A stretch of DNA of 64,000 nt from Actinomadura macrotermitis (GTDB taxonomy: Bacteria > Actinomycetota > Actinomycetes > Streptosporangiales > Streptosporangiaceae). The stretch covers positions 124,001 through 188,000 of the forward strand of contig NZ_WEGH01000001.1 in assembly GCF_009604375.1 (NCBI RefSeq). The letters are read 5' to 3'. The position numbers and the translations under genes were made by a program. A model generated the notes under the pieces. It had not been told where the DNA came from, searched no databases, and was given only the letters and a program-made list of their open reading frames with translations. Below are positions 44,102 to 52,748 of the stretch, one piece after another (position 1 is the first letter of the stretch; each line of letters starts with the position of its first letter).

Positions 44102-45381
44102 GGGGTATCTCCAAGAGTTGTGATCGACTGTGCTTTCAGCCGCGCGAGCGGCGAGACCAGGACGAGCAGGACCGGGGTGGCCAGGCCGATGCCGGCCGCC
44201 AGCACGGTCGTGCGCAGGCCCGCCTCCTCGGCGAGCGCGCCCCCGGCGAGCGCTCCGGCGGGCATCGTGCCGAACACCAGGAAGCGCATCGTGGCGTTGA
44301 CCCGCCCGAGGAGCCGGTCGGGGGTGGTGAGCTGCCGCAGCGTGACCACCGCGACGTCGAAGACCGGGACGCCGAAGACCGTGAGCATCACGGCCGCGAC
44401 GGCCCACAGGACCCGCAGCGGGTACGGGCCGGTCACGGCGGCGAGCAGCAGGGCCCCGGCCGCGGTGGCCGACAGTCCGACGGCGAGCGTCGGCCCGAGG
44501 CCGATCCGCCGGAAGAGCCTGGTGGCGACGGCGGCGCCGAGGACCCCGCCCAGGCTGCCGAGGCCGAGGACCAGCCCGATGAGGGCCGGGCGCAGCCCGA
44601 GGCCGGTGAGGACGTACAGCACCAGGATCGCGAGCAGGGCGCTGCCGAAGAGGTTGGCCAGCGCGGCCACGAACACGTTCCACCGCAGCAGGGGGTGCCG
44701 CAGGACGAACCGCAGCCCCTCCCTGATCTCGGTGCGGAACGATCCGCGCCCGGCGCGGTCGTCCCCGCGCGTCTCCCGCGTCCCGATACGGGCCAGCAGG
44801 ACGGCCGAGGCCAGGAAGGACACCACGTCGACGATGATCGCCAGCGGTGCCGTCACGGCCTGGACCACGACGCCGCCGAGGCCGGGCCCGACGGCCTCCG
44901 CGCCCGCCCGGCTCATCTCCAGCCTGCTGTTGCCGTCGACCAGCCGCTCCGGCGCGACGAGGCTCGGCAGGAGCGACGGCGCCGCGACCTCGAACAGTAC
45001 GGTCATCGTCCCCGCGACGAGCGCGACGGCGTAGACCTGGCCGAGGGTGAGCACGCCGAGCACCGACGCCGCCGGGATCCAGGCCAGGGCCGCCGCGCGG
45101 ACCAGGTCCGCCCCGATCAGCAGCGGCCGGCGCCGGGACCGGTCGGCCCAGGCGCCGGCCGGGAGGCCGAACAGCAGCCACGGCAGCCGGCCGAGGGCGG
45201 CGAGCACCCCCACCTGGAACGGCCCGGCGCCGAGCGTCATGACGGCCAGCAGCGGCAGCGCGATGAGGCTGACCTGGCTTCCGATCAGGGACACGGTCTG
45301 CCCCGCCCAGAGGAACCGGAAATCGGCGTTCCGCAGGACGCCGGGGGCCGGTTCGCCGGCCCTGGCGATCACGGCCCGCAT
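44098..45381 (-). CDS. MFS transporter (EntS/MFS_3-like exporter)
   Basis: 427 residues with about 12 helices. It starts RNADFRFLWAGQTVSLIGSQ and has the MFS loop motif PAGAWADRSRRRP, as in the enterobactin-exporter-type family. It is the first gene of the leftward NRPS operon and is coupled to the hydroxylase by ATGA, so it likely exports the peptide. The start at ATG 45381 is uncertain; a GTG sits directly before it and the frame is open to 45591, but the extra upstream sequence (RRGMERRGPPSS) looks non-coding. Confidence 0.87.
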   Translation of the reverse strand: MRAVIARAGEPAPGVLRNADFRFLWAGQTVSLIGSQVSLIALPLLAVMTLGAGPFQVGVLAALGRLPWLLFGLPAGAWADRSRRRPLLIGADLVRAAALAWIPAASVLGVLTLGQVYAVALVAGTMTVLFEVAAPSLLPSLVAPERLVDGNSRLEMSRAGAEAVGPGLGGVVVQAVTAPLAIIVDVVSFLASAVLLARIGTRETRGDDRAGRGSFRTEIREGLRFVLRHPLLRWNVFVAALANLFGSALLAILVLYVLTGLGLRPALIGLVLGLGSLGGVLGAAVATRLFRRIGLGPTLAVGLSATAAGALLLAAVTGPYPLRVLWAVAAVMLTVFGVPVFDVAVVTLRQLTTPDRLLGRVNATMRFLVFGTMPAGALAGGALAEEAGLRTTVLAAGIGLATPVLLVLVSPLARLKAQSITTLGDTP

Positions 45382-45550
45382 CACGCGGACCGGACGATCG
45401 GCGGGACCGGTACCCGGCCTACCGCCCTGATCGGGTGCCGTGCCCCGGTGCCGTCGCCCGGGTGGCTCGCTTCCGCCGTCTCCATCGACCCGCCTTCCGT
45501 TCGCATCGCCGGCCGCCTTGTCCGGGCGGCTCACTGAAGAAGGCGGTCCA

Positions 45551-45590
45551 CGCCGTTCCATCCCGCGCCGCGCCGTTCCATCCCGTGCCA
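45551..45590. repeat. 20-bp tandem direct repeat
   Basis: CGCCGTTCCATCCCGCGCCG at 45551-45570 is followed directly by an 18/20 copy at 45571-45590. It lies in the 280-base divergent gap between the MFS exporter and TspO and could hold regulator sites; nothing else is visible in the gap. Confidence 0.6.
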
Positions 45591-45661
45591 CTCGCCGCGT
45601 CGTGCCTGCCCGTCACGGCGATGGCGGCGTGTGCGGGGGGCGCTCGGGGAAGGGGTAGGCC

Positions 45662-46162
45662 ATGAAGCCGATGGAGAAATCAGAGCGGCGTCCTGCGGAC
45701 GGCGGATGGCGGACCTACGCGGCGACGGCCACGGCCGTGACGGCGACCGCGGCCATCGGGTCCAAGGCCGTCAAGACCAACACGGCCTGGTACCAGTCGC
45801 TGTCCAAACCGCCGTGGCAGCCACCGTCCTGGGCTTTCGGGCTGGTGTGGACGCCTTTGTACGCCTCGCTCGCGTGGGCGGGCGGACGGGCCCTGCTGCG
45901 GGCCGGGGGTCACCGCCGGGCGCTGGCCACCAGCCTGGGGATCAACCTGCTGGCGAACGCCGCCTGGAACCAGTTGTTCTTCGGCCGGCGCAGCACGAAG
46001 GCCGGCCTGGTGGGGACGTTACTGCTCGACCTGAGCAACGCCGACCTGATCCGCCGCACGGCCGCCGTCGACGCCACGGCGGCAGGCGCGCTCGTCCCGT
46101 ACGCGGCATGGTGCGGGTTCGCGACCGCCCTGAACGCCAGCATCGCCCAGCGCAACCGTTAG
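45662..46162 (+). CDS. TspO/MBR family protein
   Basis: 166 residues with five helices and the family signatures WYQSLSKPPWQPPSWAFGLV, TPLYASLAWA, NLLANAAWNQLFFGRR and VPYAAWCGFATALNASI. TspO proteins bind porphyrins and are linked to oxidative stress. ATG 45662 is preceded by AAGGGG; ATG 45671 is an alternative. It is divergent from the NRPS exporter and probably unrelated to the peptide. Confidence 0.93.
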   Translation: MKPMEKSERRPADGGWRTYAATATAVTATAAIGSKAVKTNTAWYQSLSKPPWQPPSWAFGLVWTPLYASLAWAGGRALLRAGGHRRALATSLGINLLANAAWNQLFFGRRSTKAGLVGTLLLDLSNADLIRRTAAVDATAAGALVPYAAWCGFATALNASIAQRNR

Positions 46163-46322
46163 AGCGCCGTCGCCGTCCTGTTCCTTCCAGATCGGCGCCT
46201 TGGGCAGGCACTCGTCCAGGAAGTGGGTAGGGAGGGATTGCCGGACCGGAAACGCCGATCCGCCGACGATCCGGGGCAGCCCTGAAGGGGACCGTGCCGC
46301 CATCAAGGAGGAGCGCGAGAAG

Positions 46323-47021
46323 ATGACCCGAGTCCTGTTCGTCGTGACGGCGGCCGAGCACTGGACGCTCAACGACGGGTCCAAGCACCCGACGGGTTAT
46401 TGGGGTGAGGAACTGGCCATGCCCCACAAGGCGTTCACCGAGGCCGGGTGGGAGATCGCGATCGCCACCCCGGGCGGGAGGCGGCCGCGGCTGGACGAGA
46501 TCAGCATGGGCCGCACCGCGGGGCTTCCGGGAACCATCCGCGAGGTCGCCGACTACCTCTCCTCGATCCAGGACGCGCTGGACAGTCCGGCCCCACTGAG
46601 CGAGATGGATCCGGACGACTTCGACCTGGTCTTCTATCCGGGCGGGCACGGCCCCATGGAGGATCTGGCCTACGACGAGGTCTCAGGCGCGCTCCTCACC
46701 AAGCGGCTCGCCTCCGGCAGGCCGCTGGCGCTGCTGTGCCACGGACCGGCCGCACTGCTGGCGGCCAAGGGCAAGGACGGTTCGTGGCCGTTCGCCGGGT
46801 ACCGGGTGACCGCGCTGTCCAACATCGAGGAGAAGCTCAACAGCTTCGGCCGCAAGGCGCCCTGGTTCCTGGAGGACCGGCTGCGCGAGTACGGCGCGGA
46901 CTACGCCAAGGGCAAGATCCCGCTCCTGCCGCACATCGAGGTCGACCGCAGCCTGTACACCGGCCAGAACCCCGGCTCGGCCAAGCAGCTCGCCAAGCGC
47001 CTGGTGGCCGACCTGGCTTGA
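46323..47021 (+). CDS. DJ-1/PfpI family protein, Hsp31-like
   Basis: 232 residues. The nucleophile elbow is LALLCHGPAALL with the reactive Cys. The conserved Glu lies in GYWGEELAMP, and the segment DLVFYPGGHGPMEDL precedes it. The layout fits the Hsp31/glyoxalase III-like branch, which detoxifies methylglyoxal or acts as a chaperone. GGAGGA lies 10 bases before ATG 46323; the frame is open further upstream. It stands as a single gene before the quinone oxidoreductase. Confidence 0.9.
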   Translation: MTRVLFVVTAAEHWTLNDGSKHPTGYWGEELAMPHKAFTEAGWEIAIATPGGRRPRLDEISMGRTAGLPGTIREVADYLSSIQDALDSPAPLSEMDPDDFDLVFYPGGHGPMEDLAYDEVSGALLTKRLASGRPLALLCHGPAALLAAKGKDGSWPFAGYRVTALSNIEEKLNSFGRKAPWFLEDRLREYGADYAKGKIPLLPHIEVDRSLYTGQNPGSAKQLAKRLVADLA

Positions 47022-47033
47022 GATACCCCTCAT

Positions 47034-47075
47034 GTTGACGCCGTATACTTCATGCGTAATATATGCAGTGTAAAC
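47034..47075. promoter_or_regulatory. Putative TetR operator upstream of quinone oxidoreductase
   Basis: Imperfect inverted repeat: GTTGACGCCGTATACTTC at 47034-47051 and, facing it, AATATATGCAGTGTAAAC at 47058-47075. The right half matches the right arm of the perfect palindrome at 52681-52728 at 15 of 18 positions. It lies 28 bases before the ATG at 47104, a position suited to repression. Confidence 0.6.
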
Positions 47076-47103
47076 ATTGAGTCCGTCCACGGGGGGCAGA
47101 GAC

Positions 47104-48060
47104 ATGCGCGCGATCACGATCAAGGAGCCGGGCGGCCCGGAGGTGCTGGAGTGGACCGAGGTCGAGGACCCCGCGCCCCAGGCCGGCGAGGTGATCGTCG
47201 ACGTGGCGGCCAGCGCGCTGAACGGCGCGGACGTCGCGCAGCGCCTCGGCTTCTACCCGGTGCCCGAGGGGGCATCGCCGTATCCGGGCCTGGAGGCATC
47301 GGGCCGGATCAGCGCGGTCGGCGAGGGGGTGACCGGCTGGCAGGTCGGCGACGAGGTGTGCGCGCTGCTGTCCGGCGGCGGGTACGCGCAGAAGGTCGCC
47401 GTCCCAGCGGGGCAGCTGCTCACCGTCCCGCGCGGGGTGAGCCTGGTGGAGGCGGCGGCGCTGCCCGAGGCGGCGGCGACGGTCTGGTCGAACGTCGTCA
47501 TGACCGGGCATCTGGCCGAGGGCGAGACGTTCCTGATGCACGGCGGCGCCGGGGGCGTGGGCACGATGGCGATCCAGGTCGCCAAGGCGCTGGGCGCCCG
47601 GGTCGTCACCACGGTCAGCGGCGCCAAGACCGCCGACGCCCGGGAGCTGGGCGCCGATGTCACGATCGACTACAAGACCGAGGACTTCGCCGAGCACGGC
47701 CCCTATGACGTGATCCTGGACGTCATCGGCGGCGACTACCTCGAACGCAACGTCCGCTCCCTCGCCCTGGAGGGGCGCCTGGTCGTCATCGGCATGCAAA
47801 AGGGCTTCGAGGGCAAGCTCAACCTCGCCGAGCTGGTGTTCCAGCGCAAGTCGGTGTTCGGCACCACCCTGCGCTCGCGGCCCGCGGACCAGAAGGCCGC
47901 CATCGTCGCCGCCGTCCAGCGCCACGTCTGGCCCATGATCGAGTCCGGCGCGGTCCGCCCGGTGATCGACCGGACGGTGCCGATGTCCCAGGCCGCCGAG
48001 GCCCACCGGCTCATGGCCGCCGGCGGGCACATCGGCAAGATCCTGCTGGTCGACGACTGA
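47104..48060 (+). CDS. NAD(P)H-quinone oxidoreductase (MDR superfamily, zinc-free)
   Basis: 318 residues. Features are an N-terminal GroES-like fold (RAITIKEPGGPEVLEW), the nucleotide-binding motif HGGAGGVGTMAIQVAK (about 143-158) and a C-terminal GHIGKILLV. No zinc-ligand Cys clusters are seen, so it is of the quinone oxidoreductase/PIG3 type that reduces quinones or enones with NADPH. ATG 47104 is preceded by a GGGGGG stretch. It is first in a rightward row with TetR and an Old Yellow Enzyme, and has its own palindrome upstream. Confidence 0.9.
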   Translation: MRAITIKEPGGPEVLEWTEVEDPAPQAGEVIVDVAASALNGADVAQRLGFYPVPEGASPYPGLEASGRISAVGEGVTGWQVGDEVCALLSGGGYAQKVAVPAGQLLTVPRGVSLVEAAALPEAAATVWSNVVMTGHLAEGETFLMHGGAGGVGTMAIQVAKALGARVVTTVSGAKTADARELGADVTIDYKTEDFAEHGPYDVILDVIGGDYLERNVRSLALEGRLVVIGMQKGFEGKLNLAELVFQRKSVFGTTLRSRPADQKAAIVAAVQRHVWPMIESGAVRPVIDRTVPMSQAAEAHRLMAAGGHIGKILLVDD

Positions 48061-48144
48061 CCTGCGGTCACCGCTCCCGCTCCGCCTATCATGTGTGCGG
48101 CGCCCACTTCGTTCGGTTCGAACGGGCAGGATGCGGAGCGTGAC

Positions 48145-48726
48145 ATGGCCACACCGACCTCTACCTACCATCACGGCGATCTGCGTGCCGCGTGCCTCAG
48201 CGCTGCGCTGGAGCTGCTGGAGGAGGACGGCACCACCGGCCTGTCGCTGCGGGCGGTGGCGCGGCGGGCCGGCGTGTCGGCGATGGCCCCCTACCGCCAC
48301 TACCCCAACCGCGACGCGCTCGTCTCCGCCGTGGCCGCCGAGGGGTACCGGCGGCTCGCCCAGGCCCTGGCCGCCGCGCATCCGGCGCCCGCGTCCCCCG
48401 ATGACCTCGCCGAGGTCGCCATCGCCTACGTCCGGTTCGCCATCGAGCACCCGGCGCTGTTCCGGGTGATGTTCGCCGAGCCCTGCGACCCGGACGACGA
48501 GGGGCGCGTCGCCGCGATCGCCGTCATCTCGGACTACGTCCAGGGCATCGTGCGGGACGTGTTCCCCGACGCCGATCCCGAACCGCTGGCGGACGCCGTG
48601 TGGGCCTTCGTCCACGGCCTGGCCTTCCTCTACCTCGACGGCAAGTTCGACACCTCCTCCCCCGAGCAGGTCGACGGCCGCGTCCGCGCCGCCGTCCACG
48701 CGATCCTCGCCGCCACCCCGGCCTGA
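48145..48726 (+). CDS. TetR/AcrR family regulator with WHG-type C-terminal domain
   Basis: 193 residues. The HTH reads LSLRAVARRAGVSAMAPYRH (about 33-52), followed by YPNRDALVSAV. The C-terminal domain with YVRFAIEHPALFRVMFAEP is typical of the WHG subgroup. It lies 84 bases after the quinone oxidoreductase and 116 bases before the Old Yellow Enzyme. It is the only regulator in the island, so it is the best candidate to bind the three GCATACAT-core palindromes. CGTTCG-GTT-CGAACG at about 48109-48123 before its ATG may be a separate, autoregulatory site. Confidence 0.9.
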   Translation: MATPTSTYHHGDLRAACLSAALELLEEDGTTGLSLRAVARRAGVSAMAPYRHYPNRDALVSAVAAEGYRRLAQALAAAHPAPASPDDLAEVAIAYVRFAIEHPALFRVMFAEPCDPDDEGRVAAIAVISDYVQGIVRDVFPDADPEPLADAVWAFVHGLAFLYLDGKFDTSSPEQVDGRVRAAVHAILAATPA

Positions 48727-48787
48727 CCCGCTCACCCCTCCCGCCCGCGACCTACGGCACATCCCCTGATGTTTACGGCGCCTACAT

Positions 48788-48824
48788 CGTCGACTAATGT
48801 ATGCGTCGCATACATTAGTCGACG
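48788..48824. promoter_or_regulatory. Perfect 37-bp palindrome upstream of Old Yellow Enzyme gene, putative TetR operator
   Basis: Arms CGTCGACTAATGTATGCG (48788-48805) and its exact complement (48807-48824) flank a single T. It ends 18 bases before the ATG at 48843. The core ATGTATGC/GCATACAT is shared with the sites at 47034 and 52681, but here the half-sites are arranged tail to tail. Confidence 0.75.
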
Positions 48825-48842
48825 CAAAAGTGAGGGAACCGG

Positions 48843-50090
48843 ATGACCAGCGAAGTGTTCGCGCCGTTGTCCCTGCGCTCCGGGCAGGTGCTGGGCAACC
48901 GGATCGCGAAGGCGGCCATGGAGGAGAACATGGCCGGCGACGGCCAGCTGCCCGGCCGGCGGCTGGTGGAGCTGTACCGCCGCTGGTCCGCCGGCGGCAC
49001 CGGGCTGCTGATCACCGGCAACGTCATGGTCCACGCCGCGGCGCTCACCGGCCCGGCCGGCGTCGTGCTCGATGGCGCCGCGCCGCTGGAGCCGTTCGCC
49101 GCGTGGGCCGAGGCCGCCAAGTCCGGCGGCGCGGCGGTGTGGATGCAGATCAGCCACCCCGGGCGGCAGATCCAGGCCGGCATGCCGGGCGTGGTGTGGG
49201 GGCCGTCCGCCGTGGGCGTCGACCTCGGCCGGCACAGCGGCCGTTTCGGCCGTCCCGTCGCCATGACCCCTGAGCAGATCGCGGCCACCGTGGACCGGTT
49301 CGCGGTCACCGCCCGGCGCGCCGAACAGGCGGGGTTCGACGGTGTGGAGATCCACGCCGCGCACGGCTACCTGCTGTCGCAGTTCCTGTCCCCGCTGGTC
49401 AACCGGCGCACCGACGCGTGGGGCGGGCCGCTGGAGAACCGGGCCCGGCTGCTGCTCGACGTCGTGCGGGCCGTCCGGGCGGCCGTCGCGCCGTCCTTCG
49501 CGGTCGCGGTGAAGCTCAACTCCGCCGACTTCCAGCGCGGCGGGTTCGACGCCGACGACGCGCGGCAGGTGATCGCGATGCTCGAACCGCTCGGCGTCGA
49601 CCTGGTCGAGCTGTCGGGCGGCAGCTATGAGAGCCCGGCGATGACCGGCCGTCCCGCCGACGCGCGCACCCAGGCCCGCGAGGCCTACTTCCTGGACCTG
49701 GCCAGGGAGCTGGTCGGGACCAGCCCGCTGCCGCTGATGCTCACCGGCGGCATCACCCGGCGCGACACCGCCGAGCGGGTCCTGGACAGCGGGGTGGCGC
49801 TCGTCGGGATCGGCACCGCCCTCGCCGTCACCCCGGACCTGCCGGACCGCTGGCGGCACGGCCGGGAGGCCGGCCGGGAGATGCGGCCGGTGACCTGGTC
49901 CGACAAGGCCCTCGCCTCGGCCGCCGGCATGGCGCAGGTCCGCCACCAGCTGCGCCGCATCGCCCGCGGAAGCGCCCCCCGGCCCGGCGTCCGCCCGGCG
50001 TACGCCCTGCTCGCCGAGCTGATGCTGCAGCGGCGGGCGCTGCGCCGCTACCGCGCCTGGCTGTCCGCCACGGCGAGCGGGACCGCGTGA
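48843..50090 (+). CDS. NADH:flavin oxidoreductase, Old Yellow Enzyme family
   Basis: 415-residue TIM-barrel FMN enzyme. Typical OYE segments are LGNRIAKAAMEENMA, WMQISHPGRQ, GFDGVEIHAAHGYLLSQFLS and SPLVNRRTDAWGGPLENRAR. Family members reduce the C=C bond of alpha,beta-unsaturated carbonyls. It matches the OYE-like single domain and lacks the iron-sulfur and FAD domains of the larger dienoyl-CoA reductases. GAGGGAA lies before the ATG. It is convergent with the aldehyde dehydrogenase operon, with a terminator between. Confidence 0.92.
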   Translation: MTSEVFAPLSLRSGQVLGNRIAKAAMEENMAGDGQLPGRRLVELYRRWSAGGTGLLITGNVMVHAAALTGPAGVVLDGAAPLEPFAAWAEAAKSGGAAVWMQISHPGRQIQAGMPGVVWGPSAVGVDLGRHSGRFGRPVAMTPEQIAATVDRFAVTARRAEQAGFDGVEIHAAHGYLLSQFLSPLVNRRTDAWGGPLENRARLLLDVVRAVRAAVAPSFAVAVKLNSADFQRGGFDADDARQVIAMLEPLGVDLVELSGGSYESPAMTGRPADARTQAREAYFLDLARELVGTSPLPLMLTGGITRRDTAERVLDSGVALVGIGTALAVTPDLPDRWRHGREAGREMRPVTWSDKALASAAGMAQVRHQLRRIARGSAPRPGVRPAYALLAELMLQRRALRRYRAWLSATASGTA

Positions 50091-50095
50091 AACGG

Positions 50096-50134
50096 CCGGT
50101 GCCCCGGCGTCCCTCCTGGGCGTCGGGGCACCGG
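50096..50134. terminator. Bidirectional hairpin terminator
   Basis: CCGGTGCCCCGGCG (50096-50109) pairs with 50121-50134 with one G-T, loop 11 bases. It lies between the convergent OYE and aldehyde dehydrogenase genes. Confidence 0.75.
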
Positions 50135-50142
50135 GGCGGGTC

Positions 50143-51717
50143 TCAGCGGACGCCGGCCTTCTTCATCGCCATGAGCGCGGCGGTCAGGAAGACCGACCAG
50201 CTCTGGGGCGAGACGCGCGCCGGCGGGTCGAATCCCCGGACGCGCTGGTGGGCGACGGTCTGGGGCTCGGTGTACTTGAGGATCCCGTCGGCGCCGTGGC
50301 GCCGGCCGAGCCCCGAGTCGCCCATGCCGCCCATCGGCGCGTCGATGCTCGCCCACGCGGCGGCGAAGGCCTCGTTGACGTTGACGGTGCCGGCGTGCAG
50401 GCGGGCGGCGACGGCCCGGCCGCGGGCCCCGTCGCGGGTCCAGACGCTGGCGTTGAGGCCGTACGGGCCGGCGTTGGCCCGGCCGACCGCGTCGTCGACG
50501 TCACGGAAGGGGTAGATCGACACGACGGGGCCGAAGGTCTCGCTGTCGTACAACGTCATGCCGGGGGTGACGCCGGCGAGGATGGTCGGCTCGTAGAACA
50601 GCGGACCGAGATCCGGGCGCGCCCTGCCGCCGGCGAGGACGGTGGCGCCCTTGGCGACGGCGTCGCCGACGTGCGCGGTGACGGTGGCGAGCTGGGACGG
50701 GGTGGTGAGGCTCCCGACGTCGGGGCCGTAGTCGTAGGAGGCGCCCAGCCGGAGCTTCTCCGCGCGGGCGACGAACGCGGCGACGAACCGGTCGTGGACG
50801 GCCTCGGCCACGTACAGGCGCTCGATGGAGACGCAGAGCTGGCCGGCCGAGGGGAAGCACGCGGCGACGGCGCCGTCCGCGGCGCGCTCCACGTCGGCGT
50901 CGTCCAGGACGAGCATGGCGTTCTTGCCGCCGAGTTCCAGGGAGGCGCCGATGAGGCGGCTGCCCGCGTCGCGCGCGATCCGGCGCCCGCTGGCGGTGGA
51001 GCCGGTGAACATCATGTAGTCGGCGCCCGCCATCAGCGCTCCCCCGATGGAGGAGGCCTGGCCGACCACCATCTGCCACACGTCGGCGGGCAGACCGGCC
51101 TCGCGCATCAGGCCGAGCGCCCACAGCGCCGTGAGCGCGGTCTGGGTGTCAGGCTTCTGGACGACGGCGTTGCCGGCCATGAGCGCTGGGATCGCGTCGC
51201 CCGCGGCCATGCTCAGGGGGTAGTTCCGCGGTGAGATGACGGTGACGACGCCCTTGGGGTGGCGCAGTTCGGTGGTATGGGTCAGCACCGGGATCGCGCC
51301 GCGGCGCCGCTGGGGCTTCAGGAGCCTGGCGGCGTTGCGCGCGTAGTACCGGGCGGTGATCGCGATGTCGGACACCTCAAGGAACGCGTCGCGGCGGGTC
51401 TTGCCGCTCTCGGCCTGCATCAGGTCCAGCGCCTCGTCCTGGCGGGCGAGGACCAGGTCGTGGAAGCGCAGCATGATCTGCTTGCGCTCGCGCAGGGGCG
51501 TGGCGGCCCAGGCGACCTGCGCGGCGCGGGCGCGCGCGAACGCGTTCTCGACGTCGGCGGGCGCCGAGACCGGCAGGTCGGCCAGCGAGGCGCCGGTGTA
51601 GGGGGCGCTGGTGGTGACCCGGGCGGCGCCCGGCGCGGCCGTGACCCGCCGGCTCAGCCGCTCGATCAGGGCCGGGGTCAGCGACGCGGGCAGGTCGAAG
51701 TCGTGGGAGGTGGGCAT
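50143..51717 (-). CDS. Aldehyde dehydrogenase (succinic semialdehyde dehydrogenase-like)
   Basis: 524 residues. It has the catalytic Cys in AGQLCVSIERLYV, the active-site Glu in LELGGKNAML, the NAD-binding FTGSTASGRRIA and the segment SPRNYPLS. The sequence resembles the GabD2-type semialdehyde dehydrogenases of actinobacteria. It is the last gene of a leftward set: esterase, acetoacetate-decarboxylase-like protein, dehydrogenase (22 bases after the decarboxylase-like gene). The substrate is probably an aldehyde produced in the same pathway. Confidence 0.92.
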   Translation of the reverse strand: MPTSHDFDLPASLTPALIERLSRRVTAAPGAARVTTSAPYTGASLADLPVSAPADVENAFARARAAQVAWAATPLRERKQIMLRFHDLVLARQDEALDLMQAESGKTRRDAFLEVSDIAITARYYARNAARLLKPQRRRGAIPVLTHTTELRHPKGVVTVISPRNYPLSMAAGDAIPALMAGNAVVQKPDTQTALTALWALGLMREAGLPADVWQMVVGQASSIGGALMAGADYMMFTGSTASGRRIARDAGSRLIGASLELGGKNAMLVLDDADVERAADGAVAACFPSAGQLCVSIERLYVAEAVHDRFVAAFVARAEKLRLGASYDYGPDVGSLTTPSQLATVTAHVGDAVAKGATVLAGGRARPDLGPLFYEPTILAGVTPGMTLYDSETFGPVVSIYPFRDVDDAVGRANAGPYGLNASVWTRDGARGRAVAARLHAGTVNVNEAFAAAWASIDAPMGGMGDSGLGRRHGADGILKYTEPQTVAHQRVRGFDPPARVSPQSWSVFLTAALMAMKKAGVR

Positions 51718-51739
51718 GGCGGGGCTCCTGCTCCTGGGG

Positions 51740-52657
51740 CTAGCCCCGGCCCGGGACCGAGGTGGGGACGGGCATGTGCAGGGCGAGCTGGCCGTTGGTG
51801 ACGACGTCGAGCCGGAGCGTCCGGATCGGCTCGAGCGAGCGCAGGTCGTCGGCCATGCGCCCCTGCCCGACCTGGAGCGCGGCGCCGCGCGGGAGGCTCG
51901 TGCTGCCGGCCGCCAGCATGTTGGTCTGGCTCACGGTCGCGTGCCACGCGCCGTCGATCTGCGTGTAGGAGGTGAGGGTCGAGACGCGCTCACCGCTCGG
52001 GAACGGCCTCTGCGCCGGCGTGGGGGCCGAGAACGCCAGATCGGTCCCGCCGTCGTCGTTGGCCACGCGTGCCGTCGTGCGGTCGGCGCCGACGGTGACG
52101 TCCAGGTCGGTGACCCACTTGGGGAAGCCGTAGCCGTCGTGGCCGCGGACCTGGGCGATCTCGGTGCTGACCGGCAGGGACAGCACATAGGAGTCGAGGC
52201 GGTCGTTCTTCAGCCCCGCGACCAGGTCGACGAAGCCCAGGCGGCCGTGCCGGGCCGGGCGGACGGCGATGCCGACGGCGGCCTCGGTGTAGAAGTCGAT
52301 GTCGCACACGTCGTAGCGGAAGAACATGACCGACACCAGGCCGAGGCCGGGCGCGGCTTCCAGGGGCGCGAGCTCTTTTGGCAGGCGGGACCGGATCGCG
52401 CGGGAGCGGGCGAGCATCGTGAGCCGCACGGTCGAGATGCGGTAGTAGAAGTTCGGGGTGAGCGTGCTGCCGATCGGCGAGTCGACCCTGGTCTTGGGCA
52501 GCCGCCGGAAGAAGTCCACGCCGCTGACCCGGGGGTCGCGGGCGACCTCGTCCAGGTCGGTGTCCATCCGGTACCGGTCGTACAGGCCGCCCTTGGGCAC
52601 CGCGACCTTGCGGCCGCCCAGGTCGACCTCGACCGTCTCCTGCTGTGCCGACGTCAT
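51740..52657 (-). CDS. Acetoacetate decarboxylase family protein
   Basis: 305 residues. The central GHDGYGFPKWVTDL contains the Lys that forms the Schiff base in true acetoacetate decarboxylases, and the fold blocks SVMFFRYDVCDIDFY and YVLSLPVST fit the family. ATG 52657 is preceded by GAGGGAG. The promoter probably overlaps the perfect palindrome at 52681-52728, making this gene and the dehydrogenase a TetR-controlled unit. It could decarboxylate a beta-keto acid, or act as one of the aldolase/dehydratase-like members of the superfamily. Confidence 0.87.
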   Translation of the reverse strand: MTSAQQETVEVDLGGRKVAVPKGGLYDRYRMDTDLDEVARDPRVSGVDFFRRLPKTRVDSPIGSTLTPNFYYRISTVRLTMLARSRAIRSRLPKELAPLEAAPGLGLVSVMFFRYDVCDIDFYTEAAVGIAVRPARHGRLGFVDLVAGLKNDRLDSYVLSLPVSTEIAQVRGHDGYGFPKWVTDLDVTVGADRTTARVANDDGGTDLAFSAPTPAQRPFPSGERVSTLTSYTQIDGAWHATVSQTNMLAAGSTSLPRGAALQVGQGRMADDLRSLEPIRTLRLDVVTNGQLALHMPVPTSVPGRG

Positions 52658-52680
52658 CGGTACCACTCCCTCACCTGGAT

Positions 52681-52728
52681 GTTGACACTGCATACATCAA
52701 GCTATCCGGCGATGTATGCAGTGTCAAC
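52681..52728 (-). promoter_or_regulatory. Perfect 18-bp inverted repeat with embedded promoter, putative TetR operator
   Basis: GTTGACACTGCATACATC (52681-52698) and its exact complement (52711-52728) flank 12 bases. On the minus strand TTGACA, a 17-base gap and TAGCTT lie inside the element, giving a credible promoter for the decarboxylase-like gene that the repressor would cover. It separates this gene from the esterase gene, which ends at 52749. Confidence 0.75.
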
Positions 52729-52748
52729 AAGGCGCCGGGCCGGGACCG

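Noticed and set aside
45382..45591. N-terminal extension of the NRPS exporter
   Set aside because: The sequence is Arg/Gly/Pro-rich and non-helical with tandem DNA repeats, and has no convincing ribosome-binding site; the MFS fold starts near 45381.
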